From: Sphagnum compactum
Taxonomy: Eukaryota; Bryophyta; Sphagnopsida; Sphagnales
NCBI GenBank assembly: GCA_965153455.1
Contig: OZ234493.1
Span: 27,084,213 to 27,148,212, forward strand
DNA: 64,000 bases
Direction of reading: 5' to 3'
The translations under genes and the position numbers were made by a program. Under the pieces are notes generated by a model. It searched no databases, was not told where the DNA came from, and saw nothing but the letters and a program-made list of their open reading frames with translations. How positions within the stretch are numbered: position 1 is the first letter of the stretch; every line of letters begins with the position of its first letter. Shown here piece after piece: positions 52,750-64,000 of this stretch.

Positions 52750-54000
52750 GCATCTTGTTAATAAAATATAAAACATTTGTGTATCATTGCATGATCATAA
52801 TTAGATTTTTTCATTGCAAATGTAAAAAAATGTAAGTGTTAAAAATATCAATCGGTTATTGTCAAAAAGTGGTGGGAAACATAGATTAAATGTAAAATTT
52901 TCATATGTAGCCACTATTTATGAAATGTGTAATATAAATAATACATTTAATGTATTTTTCACACAATGTGCCATTAACATATTATTGTTTTTCGAGTAAA
53001 TAAAAAATTATTTTACCTTACCCATAGACTTGGAAACATGACAATCTCTTGTCCATGTTTTTTTTAATATAAATTCCTTGTTATGTCTAGACACATGTGC
53101 ATGTCAAATTTCAATTGAAAGAAAACTTAATATATCAAAATATATTTGTATATAAACAAATTCATATTGCATGAAAAAACAAATGACAAATAACAATTGA
53201 TTATTTTTGAAAAGTTTTGGAAAATGTAAACAAGGTGATAATTTTCAATATGTAACCATTTATTTGTCATTTGTGAAAATATTCATGATACATAAATTGT
53301 AGTTGTTCACACAAGGTGAATGTTTTATTGATATTTTTTAATACATCAATGATTACTTTATAATAACCATATACCTAGAAACATAACAACCTCTTATTGA
53401 TATGTATTTTCATTTTTTGGTTTGCTTTTGCTGTATTTAAGACAACAATTATTAATTGAACAAATCCTCAATGTACTATATGTATATATATAAAAACATC
53501 TTCAATTTATTTTTAAAATGAAAAATAACAAATATTGGTTATAGTTGAAAAGTGATCGAAAAAATAAATTAAATGTCATTTTTCACATGTGGTGATATAT
53601 AGAATGTATTGTTCACAAATGTGTGAGTAATACATTTTTATTAAATTTGATACATGAACAATTATTTTATAGCATCCATAAACATAAAAATGTGGCAACT
53701 TTTTGTCCATGTATTCCTACCTTTATAATGTTTAAAGATGCATAACAACTTTAAATTGAATTTTTTTTTATATTGTATCAACAAATCTTTAACGTATAAA
53801 AAAAACACATGGCAAACAATAATTGGTTATTGTTGAAAAGTGGTAGGAAATGTAAACTAGGTGTCAAGATTTTACACTTAATCATTGATTTGTCATGTGT
53901 GAAAAATAATCATTCATAGGTGTATCGATCACACACAATGTGAATATTAACAATTTCTTATACGCTAACAACTTACAATAGCCTTAAATATAAAAATGCA
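52750..54000. repeat. Degenerate tandem array, about 340-bp unit, four copies
   Basis: The word GGTTATTGTTGAAAAGTGG or a close variant recurs near 52853, 53198, 53536 and 53824 (spacings about 345, 338 and 288). Each is followed by a GTAAA-CAAGGTG-like word, a GTCATGTGTGAAA-like word, a TTCACACAA-GTGAAT block and ACATAACAACCTCTT-like sequence. The order is conserved although identity is low. Confidence 0.7.
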
Positions 54001-57000
54001 ATAGCCCTTATATATGTATTTTAGGGTTTAGGGTCTCCTTTCTTATTTTTAAACATGCATGATCATTTTCACTTTGCTTTTGAGACATATGGAAAGATAA
54101 ACACCATAAGAGATGCCCTTGAAATTTTCAAAAATAGAAGAAGCATTAATATCTTCATTAAGTTTTGCACCTTACATGGGAGCCTTCCCAACACATCTGC
54201 GCATAGTAGTTTCAATTTTGCAAAAATTGCATCACGAATATTGTAATGTGCTAAGGTTATTAGGGATTTTTAACGATTTCAAGTTCGAATGGGCAGTGAT
54301 GGGTGCATAAAGTGATTGAGGGTTAAATGAGATGGAGGGTTAATTTTCTTTGACAAAAGTTTCTAATCATAATTTTAAAACTTCAATTACATAATTGAGG
54401 TGAAAGGTTTTTAAAAGGTTGGGATTGGAAGCGATTAATAAAATTCATAACATTTGATAAAATGTTGATATCATTTTACTATTTAAAGAATAATGGTGCA
54501 CGAAAACCTAAGCAATGATGATTTGAAAATCTTAAAACATTTAGGGGTGTGACAATGAAGGTGTTTAGTGAAAAATAGGTTAAAATAATCTTCAATCATT
54601 CTGAGCACGTGAAATTAATTTAAAACAATATAACAATTAAAATGAAATAAAGGCGCACTTTTCTAAATTCAAAATTTTATCACGAGGGTGTTGAAGTAAT
54701 GAAATATTTATGGACAATTCTTGGGGCGATTATTCGTTCACTTGTGAAGCTCGTGAGATGTGATCATATGTGATGCTATGAATTTTTTTTAAAAAAATTA
54801 ATTTAAATTAACTTGGCAATGAATGTGTAAAAAATATGGTACATCAAAACATGTGGGTGCAATTTATAGCTCAAGGGAAAAAAAAGAATAATGGGTCAAA
54901 GCATGGTTGAGGTACTCAAAAGGACTATTTCATTTTATATTTATTAAATGCATTCACTTAAACATATTATTCAAACTTAATGACACATTCACATGGAAAG
55001 TTATTTTTTATTGATAAATAGATACACTATAAAAATATTACTTTATGCATATAATGTCAAATTTGAATAAGTTTAAATATTTTTATTAAGTCCTTGAAAA
55101 AAATCCAATATTTTATTTCATGAAAAAATATTCAAAGATTCATAGGGAATGTCTAAATAAATTTTTTTGACCCAAGAGTTTTATCACAAACATCTAATGT
55201 GTTAATGTATATAAAATGTATGAATATGAGAAAAGCCAAATGCCTTGTTGTAATGTAAAAAGTCTTAAAATGTCAATTTTTTGAAAATGTTGGGCCACTG
55301 ATAAAACAACGCCCACAATGGATAAATTTTACTATTTTCATTTTCATAAATGAAAAAAATACTTTAAAGGTTTATATAAAATTTGGGAAAAAATTATTTC
55401 ATTGGACACGAGAAGAAATGGTGTAATGTAAAACATGTCATTGGAAAAATGAAAAAAAGAAGAATTTGGAAGTCTTTGGAATGAGTCTTTAAAGTTCAAA
55501 TGAGGTACCACAATCATGTTTGAACAGTAATGCAAAATAACTTTTTTAAAATCATAATAAAACTAAACCGTAAAATCAATGGCAATAGGGTTCAAGGAAA
55601 ATCTTTTGGGGCTGAAAGTGAAAGGAAGTGCAAATGATACCTTTTATTTTCTTTCTCATTTTAAAGGTCACAAAATAAAAATGTTTTTCCATTGGCCAAC
55701 AAGTTTGGAACCTTTTGTTAGTCACCAAGATTAGATTTATTCAAGAACCATCAACCTTGGATCATTTCATTGATCACCAACTTTAGGTTTTTCTTTGTTG
55801 CCCTCCCTTTTTTTCTTTTTAAAGACACATTTTGATAATTTGTCTATTTATTTTAGAACGTGATTTCTAATTTGAACTTTTAAGAACTTATTCATATAAT
55901 TTTCCTTCGAAAAAAAAATTTAATTAGTTGTAATAGATGGTGAAAATAAAATAAATATAAATATTATATATATATCAAATCATAATCGAATCATAATAAT
56001 ACCTTTGAAATGATGAAAATGAATAAGAATGGGTTTCTAGTTTAAAATCTTGAAAACATTTTATAGAACCCTCTTCGATTATGTAACATAATTTTTTTTT
56101 AATTTAAGTGCATAATTTGCGATTTGATGAATGAATGCATTTTATAGTTAATTTTTCAATGAAGTAATGTAAGTTAAATCTGAATAAAGTGTGTGATGAA
56201 TATAATGATTTAATTGACTGGAAGTCTACTATCCATGTGAGCATTTGTAACATAACATTTTTTTAATATAATTTAAAACCTTGAAATTTGGTGAGTAGAT
56301 GCGCCCTTTAGTTCATTTTTCAATAATTAATGTAAACTATATTTGGATATATAGTATGTGATGGCAACAATGTTTTAAGTGAAAAAAAATTCCAAAAAAA
56401 TATTCAAGTATGTGAAATTGTTTAATTCATCATGGTTAAATGTTTATATAAATAAAAGAAGTTGATCAATGTGAAGTCAATTGTTATGAAAACAAATTAT
56501 ATATGATGCATACGAAAGAAACTATTTGTATTCAATTACAAACGTAACTTAATGTCTAGATTTGTATTCGTGCATTTTTTCTTCATTTATCGCATATGTA
56601 CCTTTGACTATATATATCATTTCATAAAACCGAGAATAAAGGACAAAAAGTTGTTTCACATTACATAATTGAAAAAAAATCGAATTAATATTTAATAACA
56701 AATGATTTTAATAATAATACATTGGCATATTATGTAATACATTGATATGTAAAATATGATATACATTCATTCATATAATCTAATTCAAACTACATGATGC
56801 ACTAACATATTAAATTTGATGTTTATATTAAAAAATTTATACATATATAATTTTATGTAATTTGCACAATAATCTAACAAAGTGGGAGACATTTGATACA
56901 TTTGTAAATCTTGTGTGTTTTTTAAAAAATTTCATCTCATTGTTTTCAAATTTTCATTTGATGATTCATGTATTGATACATATAATTTGATATGTACTAC

Positions 57001-57090
57001 ATGATATATTAATATATAGTATATTTGATGTGTACATGATACATTGATAAAAATGTTTTGGTGTATTAATATATATGTAGTTTGTTAATA
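54001..57090. other. AT-rich desert
   Basis: No gene seen. A roughly 165-bp duplication is visible at about 56083-56370 (TTTTTCAATGAAGTAATGTAA and TTTTTCAATAATTAATGTAA at matching places). Sequence just left of 57.09 kb resembles the sequence right of 57.42 kb. Confidence 0.45.
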
Positions 57091-57345
57091 CTAGTGTGAA
57101 CCCGGTGCATAATGCACCTGTCGAGCTCCCCCCGCCCGGTCTTTCTCATTGCTCACTTCGGTTCTTTACCCCGTCGACCCCCCCCGTTGTTCGCATTTTT
57201 CACTCTGATTGTTTAACCCGTTGATCCCCCCCCCGCCCCGTCACCTGTCACCCGCTGCTTCACCGACCTCTCCCTCCCCCACCCCCAAAACCCCCATCAT
57301 AGACAGACAGACTGTCTGATATGATGATTTAAACAATAATAATAG
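57091..57345. mobile_element. C-rich islet, candidate transposable-element insertion
   Basis: Sharp change from AT-rich DNA to C-rich DNA with runs of seven to nine C. The left edge carries CTAGTGTGAACCC and the perfect palindrome GGTGCATAATGCACC (57104-57118). The right edge carries a hairpin around GACAGACTGTC with outer CATCAT/ATGATG arms (about 57296-57328). Flanking AT-rich sequences on either side are alike (ACATATAATTTGATAT and TTGATATATATGTAGTTAAT-type blocks), suggesting insertion into a local duplication. No ORF. Confidence 0.4.
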
Positions 57346-60300
57346 AAAGCAAAAAAACTCTCACATCTTTTGTGTGCATCTTATTAATTTTTTGTTTCAT
57401 AGTTTTCATTTTTTAATTTACCTTTTGAAACATATAATTTGATATATTAATATATTGATTTTTATACGTTAAAATATATTTGATGTGTTCATACCTAAAA
57501 TATGTTACATTGATATATATGTAGTTAATAAAACAAAGTGAAAATATGTCACATCTTCTTTTTTGTTGACGGATCATATATTAGATTTATAACATTTTTT
57601 AAATTTGAAGGTTTTTAAAAAAAAAATTCAAATGTTTTTTAAACACAAAAATATTTTTATCACTTAATTTACATAATTTGTATTTTTTTCTTAGTTGGAT
57701 AGGTTTTTTTGATCTGAATTTTAACTTTCTCATATGATAATTCAATTTTTTCAATATTAAAAAAATATTGAAATCAATAAATAATACATTAAAATACATT
57801 AAAACATAGATTAATGTATAACTTAAAACATTAATAAAATCCACCATGGTATGGTGGATAAATAATTTAAATAAAATATTCTATTTTTATAAAATAAATG
57901 AAAACATAATTAAAATATGAAATGTTTGTGAGCAATATATATAGTGTTTATATAAAGGATTCCTATGTTAATTCGCATCAAATTTTAAGCTTTGATTTAT
58001 AGATAAAAAATTAGTCATTTTTAATTTGATTACATTTTTAATTTAAGATTTTTCATTGATAAAGTATGTTTCGACTTACTAGATCCCAAAAAAAAAGTCA
58101 TTGTTTGAAAAATTTATAAGACGACAAAGAACTATTTTGAAAATTTGAATAAAACTCTCGAATAACAACCTATTTGTTCACACACCTTGGACCATTTTCA
58201 ATAACACTTAATTTTTTTTTATACGAAAATTTATGACAATGTTTTTTGGATAAAATGATTTAAATGAATAGACCTTCACATTGATCTATTATCAATGACA
58301 CTCAAAACCTTTAAACATAAGAAATATGTAATAATTTCATACATAAAATTTGGATTTTAAAATATATGTTTGGATTCTACATAATTGTATGTTGTGTTGA
58401 ATTTTTATCTAAACATTTTTGTTTTAATATAGTCATCAAATTTGTTACATGTACCCATGATTATTCATATTTTTAGTTCAATAAAAAATTTGAATTTCGA
58501 TAAACTTATTAGATTTTTGGTTTGCCCTTTCACAAAATTGACCATAATATTCATTATCAAAGGTTTGTTCATACTCTGACTACAACAAAAATCCAATGAC
58601 AAATAACAAAATCATATTTTTTTCACATTATTTGAGCTTTTATCATAAATAAAAAATTCTATAATGCACCATTAATTTTAATATGTGGAGAAAAATAATG
58701 ATATTTTTGGTGGATAATTAGATTTAAAAGTGAGTGTTTAAATATGATTGAATGATAGATCGATTCAACTTTACCGATGATAATATATTTATTCAACTCT
58801 AACAGTGACAAATGTATTTATTCGTATGTTGTATTCCATGTCAAAAATGTTAGATTTGGGAGATTTTCAAAAGATGTTTCACATCATATTTTGACATTTC
58901 AAAATGAAGTAACTTCGAATTTCATTAATAATTTTTTATGAAATAAACATACACATGAAAACCTTTTGAAATATGTATACTAATAATAAAAATCCATTTA
59001 CAAACCAAATTCAACACATAGTGTTTGCTTTCAAATTCATTTAAAAAAACAAATTAGTCGAAATGGTATCAAATTTGTTGGGTCTCATCATCTATAGATA
59101 GAAATCAATAAAATTAAAGAAAAATGAAATTTTCGTACTTTTAGGAACTTTGTTAAAATATGATTACTATATGTGAAATGTTTATTTTTATACTTATTTT
59201 TAAGAATATTTTACAACACCAAGAGTGATTAGTTTATGTTCACATTTAGTTTATTAAACATCAAATATATGTTTATTAAAACAAATATTCATGACATGTC
59301 ATATTACATTTAAAAGGAAATGAATTTCACTCTCAAATAAGAGTATGTGATGTTCATATGGTCTTCAAATCTTTCACCTTTCGAATTTCAAAAGTGAATT
59401 AATTAAATCAATTTTATTATTCAATTTTATTAACATTTTCAACTTAAATTAGTTTCAAAACATTATGCAACAAATTTAAAAAATCATATTGTAATTTTTG
59501 AATACAAGTGAAAAACATCTTTTATTAATTTTATAGCAATACCCTTGTTATGTATGAATTTATAATAAAATGATTATCTTAATGTCTTATTCAATTTTGT
59601 CTGCAAAGTTTTGTTTAGTTTCACACATTTTCTCATCATATCATTCAATCAAATCATGTGTGAAAAGGGTTTTGTTTAAAGTATTATTTGAATTTTTTAA
59701 AGGTTGAATTATTATTATTTTTTCTTATTAAGAGGCAATAAATTGTAAATTTTTTTTCAATATAAATTTGTACGAAGAAAAAATGTTTTCATGTTCAAAT
59801 CCTATTGTAATGATCTAGAGTAGTATCATTTATTCTTATGAAATGGACTCACTTCAAAACACGATACAAATTATTTTCAAAAAGACCCATGTTTTCATCC
59901 CTTCACACTTTTTTAATTATGATAGATTGTTCGTTAAAATGATTTCATTTGTTTTAATCAAATTCAATGGTGATATATTTTTTGAACTTTCATTATAGTC
60001 AAATTAAAGGATTGAATAAAAAATATGATGGCTATGAAAATAATGGTGAATTTTGAAAAGGATTATTCACAAACTTCATTGTAATTTGTTTTTCAAAATT
60101 TATGATTAAATTCCTTCTCTTGTTCATCACATGTTCACATTTGATCATTGCATGAATATTTATGACCAAATATTGACATTTTAAATTAAAAAAAAACTTA
60201 TTCTTTTGATAGCCTTGCCATACTTTCATAATTTAAAATTTTATTGTATTCATAAAAACTTTTTTTTTTCCAAATGCAAAATCAAAATTCTTATCATCAA

Positions 60301-62950
60301 ATGTGAGAACAAATAAATAAGAAAAAAGAAGATGATGAAGGACATTAATTAATATATGTGCATTTAAAATGTGAACAATCTCTTTTCATTTTTTAATCCT
60401 ATAGTTTTAATCATTTTTCTTATAAGAACAAAAACATTATAACAAAACATTTACAATATTGATAAGATAATCAGTCAATAACATGTGAAATTCAATAAAT
60501 TCATTTTGATGAATAATTTAAATGACATGAATCACATGAACATAAAAAAACTATCAAACATAATATAGAATCATATTTTCACTTTATAACCTTTCAAAAA
60601 AATTAGTTATTTACCATCTTTTAATAGGTTTATGTTTATTGTAAATTATATAATGCAAATTTAGTTTTCACCTTGGATAAGTTGAATTTTTAACTTTAAT
60701 ATGTTTGTTTCAAAAAGTAATAATCCAAAGATGAAACGTACACAAGGAGCTCATAATAAATTTCAATAAAAATTAAATTTCAATATATCAATCCTAACAA
60801 ACTTTCTTCAAAACATTTTAGAATGTAGAGGTTTTTTTATAATGTTTTCAATTACAATAACAACCTCTTAACAATTTTATTTTTATAATTACAATAATTT
60901 TTTAATTTGCAAGTACAATTGTTAAAAAAATCCCCAAAACAGTCTGCGATCAAAATATCTCCCACAAGGTTTTAATCATAATGACAACCTTAGTAATGTT
61001 CTTTAAAAAATTATAATAAATGTCAATTGTCAAGGACAATCATTAAAAAAAAATCAAAAGATTACTTTTGGGCTTAATGTCAATCATAATAAACATTTCA
61101 CAAAATATTCTGAAATCAATAGTACAATCACAATGTTTTTAATCACAAATGATAATCTTTTGACAATGTTGTTTTTGCAATTATAATAAAATGTTAAATT
61201 TCAAATAAAGTTTGAAAAAAATCACCTAAAAAATGCCAATTCAAACATACTAGTTTTAATAAATATTCCCCAAAACATTGCATTCGAGCTTAATGCTAAT
61301 TCAAATGCATTAGTTTTCATGAACATTCCCAAAAGATTTTGGAATCAAAAGACTAAGTACAAAGTTTATAATGCAATGACTGCTTCAAAAATGTTGTTAT
61401 TGTAATTACAACAAGATGTCAATTTAAGTCCCAAATATCCTTCCCCACAACATTTCATTCAAAGTTTGTTTGTCAATGTGACAACAAAATGAACGTTTTG
61501 CCCACGTGACAACAAAATTGACAATTTAAGATTAATCAAATTTTACAAATAGAAGTTTTTCAACTTTCACCAAAGAAAAACAAAGATGTGGCGAATGAAA
61601 AGTCAAATTTAAAAATTTAAAAAATAATAAAAAATTATTATTAAAAATTTAAATTTTTAAAAAAAACATGGCTTCATGATTAAGCTGTTGAGAGTTCAAA
61701 TAGTTGCATTCAAGTGCGGCTACTTGTAAACAACCTATAGCCACAATCAACCGAAAGAGGCAAAAGGTGGTTGTGAAAGTCAACATTGCAATCTTCACCA
61801 AGTCACTCCTTAACACATGGATATAATTGTTATTAACTTGATCACACCTATTCATCATAGACATATGGACGAAGCCACAAGATAAGGTGGGGTAGCAAAC
61901 ACACACCTCCTTAATGTTGTGAAGGGGAAAGAGAAACAAAGAAAAGGTGACATTACAACGTACCTCCTTGTGTTCTCAACCAAGGGCGGCGGTACAACTA
62001 CAATGTTGCACCTCTTGTTCATTATGTCTTTTTACTCAAAGAAATAGTTAAGAAACAAAAAAGGAAGGAGATAGACAAAGGTGGCCTTGCTAAAGTAAAA
62101 GAAATAACCAAGAAACAAAGAACAAAGAAGGAGATAAATAGGAGGTGATACGGAGAGGTGAAGAAAATGATAGAACAAAGTAAAGACATAAAAAGGGATA
62201 GATATGTTCCTACCCTAAACCATAAATTGGATCATGCCAACCAATTTTAACTTTTAAAAATTTGATAACAAAATTAGTTTATTATCAAACAAAACAAAAC
62301 AAACACAAATTCCAACAGAAACCCATTTTCTTTCTTGAAAATAGAGAAGTTTTGCCCCAACAATCCAATCTCAACACTTTTTTTTATGGTTACATGTAGC
62401 TAAAAAGCTATATAAAAATCAATGATTCCAAAATAATGTGATTTAAAAAAAATTCAATAGCCATAATTACTCCGAATTTAAAACCACTTTCATACTTTAA
62501 TGGTTCAAGCAAGTAGCCAAAAATATAAAAGGACATATCTCAAAAACTTTAACTTACTATCATATTTAATTTGTAATCAAATTTGAGAAATTTTTATTAT
62601 GTATCATCCTTCACTTGGGTTCCATCACAAATTTCACAAAGAAAACATAGTAAAACCCAACCCAACATCATTTCCCACATTAATAACATATTGCAAGACA
62701 CTAATGAAACTGTTAGGTCACAATACACCAAAACTCATGATACAATCCTCAGTGCAGGTTGTTGTAGTAAAGAATCCTCAACCCTATGAATAGTTGAAGT
62801 AAAGAAATCATATTTACCCAGTCCCAACCTTTTCAAGAATTTTAGTGCAAGTCCTCGTAAGCACTTGTCATCAAAACTTGAACAATCATTTTATGCTTGG
62901 GCCACATAAAACGAGTGCTAGGTTTCACGGCCATAAGGTGAAGTATCTAG
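57346..62950. other. AT-rich desert with decayed tandem repeats
   Basis: All frames are short and Lys/Asn/Phe/Ile-rich. Degenerate units recur at 60826-61440: variants of CACAAGGTTTTAATCATAATGACAACC appear near 60962, 61130 and 61357, with AATTATAATAAAATGT-like words after them. A slightly richer patch at 61660-62160 has no recognised coding block. Confidence 0.5.
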
Positions 62951-63176
62951 CCTAATCCAGAAGAGAAAGAAACGCAGCACATCTTGGTGAACAAAAACAA
63001 GGTAAATCTAACATTCAGCTTTGAGTCTCTGTATGACAAATATTGAATCAAAGGGTAAACAGAAAAACACTGAATTGAACATCTCATTCACAGTACAGAG
63101 ATATATGCTATCAGATCTGACAACACGGGAGGCTTTGGTCGTCAAACCTATCTTACAAAAAAGGGCACCAGTATTG

Positions 63177-63490
63177 GGTAGGTAAACAGGTTAGAACCCT
63201 GATACTAGCCCTGGTATCATCAAACCAGGCCCACCTGTTATGACCTGAAGCGATACCAGCCACCTACCACTACCTGCCGTGTTAGGGACTAGGAACCTGA
63301 CACAATATCAGGCTTCATACCAAGACTGTATCAGTCTCAATACCAGGCATATATAGCCTCATACCAGTGAAAAATCGGCCTTGGACACTAATACCAGGTC
63401 CCGGCTGGTATGCAAGCTTTAAAAGCAGATCCAATACCAGGCTAGTATGAATTTTTTTTCAAAAAATCCAAGACCAGTACCAGCTGATTC
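63177..63490. repeat. ATACCAG-motif cluster
   Basis: ATACCAG occurs five times and CTGGTAT twice exactly within about 300 bases, together with near matches such as GTACCAG. The spacing is irregular, so this is not a simple tandem repeat. Confidence 0.7.
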
Positions 63491-63802
63491 ACTCAAAAGC
63501 CAACACCTGCCCAACACTGGTTTGTACCTCCTGAAGAATGAAGGAAAATAACACTGCAACTAACAAAGGGGAAGAAAACCAGACTCACTAAGCAGGCACT
63601 CCTTCCTGTCTTGGTAAAGAGAGCTTGGCACAGATGGAAAGAGGGGATATCCTTTGTTGAAGTATAAGCTGGAATCATTCAACGTGAGAATTTCACCTGT
63701 CTTTGTGCAGAACTGGGGATGGTTGAAGATGGATATCAGCATTGAAAGTAACTCTCCACAAAATCCCAAGAGACTAATAAAGTAGTGAATAATGTGGGCT
63801 TT

Positions 63803-63854
63803 CTACTCAGGTGACAAAGATCTAGTTTGTGCAACGTTGGCCCGAGGTGATGGA
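63803..63854 (-). CDS. Possible last coding exon of a minus-strand gene leaving the window
   Basis: On the minus strand TTTTTTGCAG precedes a short open segment reading PSPRANVAQTRSLSPE then TAG. The acceptor, polypyrimidine tract and Ser/Pro-rich tail resemble a terminal exon, and composition becomes genic from about 62.9 kb. The family is not recognised. The rest of the gene would lie beyond 64000. Confidence 0.25.
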
Positions 63855-64000
63855 CTGCAAAAAAGTTCAATACAAAACACATGGTCAAAATTTGATAACT
63901 TGGTAAACACAGACAAGTTAAGGTTGCTGTTCATGCTAGCACCCATTCTGCCAGAACAAACATGCATGCCCATGAGGAGAGCAAAACAGAAACACTGGCA

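Noticed and set aside
52750-54000. CRISPR-like regularly spaced repeats
   Set aside because: Units are long, diverged and AT-rich in plant nuclear DNA; there are no short identical repeats with unique spacers.

Overview
This is nuclear DNA from a land plant. Spliced genes match plant families: a RABA-type Rab GTPase, elongin C, PH1, APC6/CDC16, class III PI3-kinase VPS34, a BT1-type folate-biopterin transporter, and a CWF19-like zinc-finger protein. Nearly all introns are short GT-AG introns, and TTTAGGG telomere-type tracts occur. I cannot name the species. Small compact introns combined with long, very AT-rich intergenic stretches would fit a seed-free plant (lycophyte, moss or fern) at least as well as a seed plant, but that is inference.

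Layout. 1-1.4 kb: AT-rich flank with a 214-bp Tourist/PIF-like MITE. 1.57-5.87 kb (+): CWF19L1-like gene with ten coding exons, including a U12-type AT-AC intron. 6.4-8.8 kb (+): Rab11/RABA gene with a C- and CT-rich leader. 10.8-14.05 kb (-): folate-biopterin transporter lacking the family's C-terminal membrane bundle. 17.1-18.4 kb (-): elongin C. 18.4-24.2 kb: AT-rich desert with decayed repeats. 24.2-25.1 kb (+): unexplained Ser/Pro/Cys-rich repeat ORF. 26.46-28.26 kb (-): PH1. 28.3-31.6 kb: repeat-derived flank. 32.19-38.96 kb (+): APC6/CDC16, 17 exons. 40.5-44.9 kb: a second MITE, a perfect 32-bp foldback and AT-rich DNA. 45.0-51.5 kb (-): VPS34, 17 exons. 51.5-63.8 kb: a large AT-rich desert built from degenerate local tandem duplications, interrupted by one C-rich islet. 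63.8-64 kb (-): possible last exon of a gene leaving the window.

The genes are unrelated housekeeping functions and do not form a pathway: RNA processing (CWF19L1), membrane traffic and phosphoinositide signalling (RABA, VPS34, PH1), ubiquitin ligases (elongin C, APC6) and transport (FBT). I joined exons by hand, using reading phase, splice signals and recalled family homology; all seven gene models close in frame.

I see no prokaryotic-type defence system, CRISPR array, rRNA or recognisable tRNA. The most interesting signals are the AT-AC intron inside a lariat-turnover gene, the Ser/Pro/Cys-rich ORF with an in-frame stop, the truncated transporter, the perfect foldback at 41.4 kb, and the C-rich islet at 57.1 kb.
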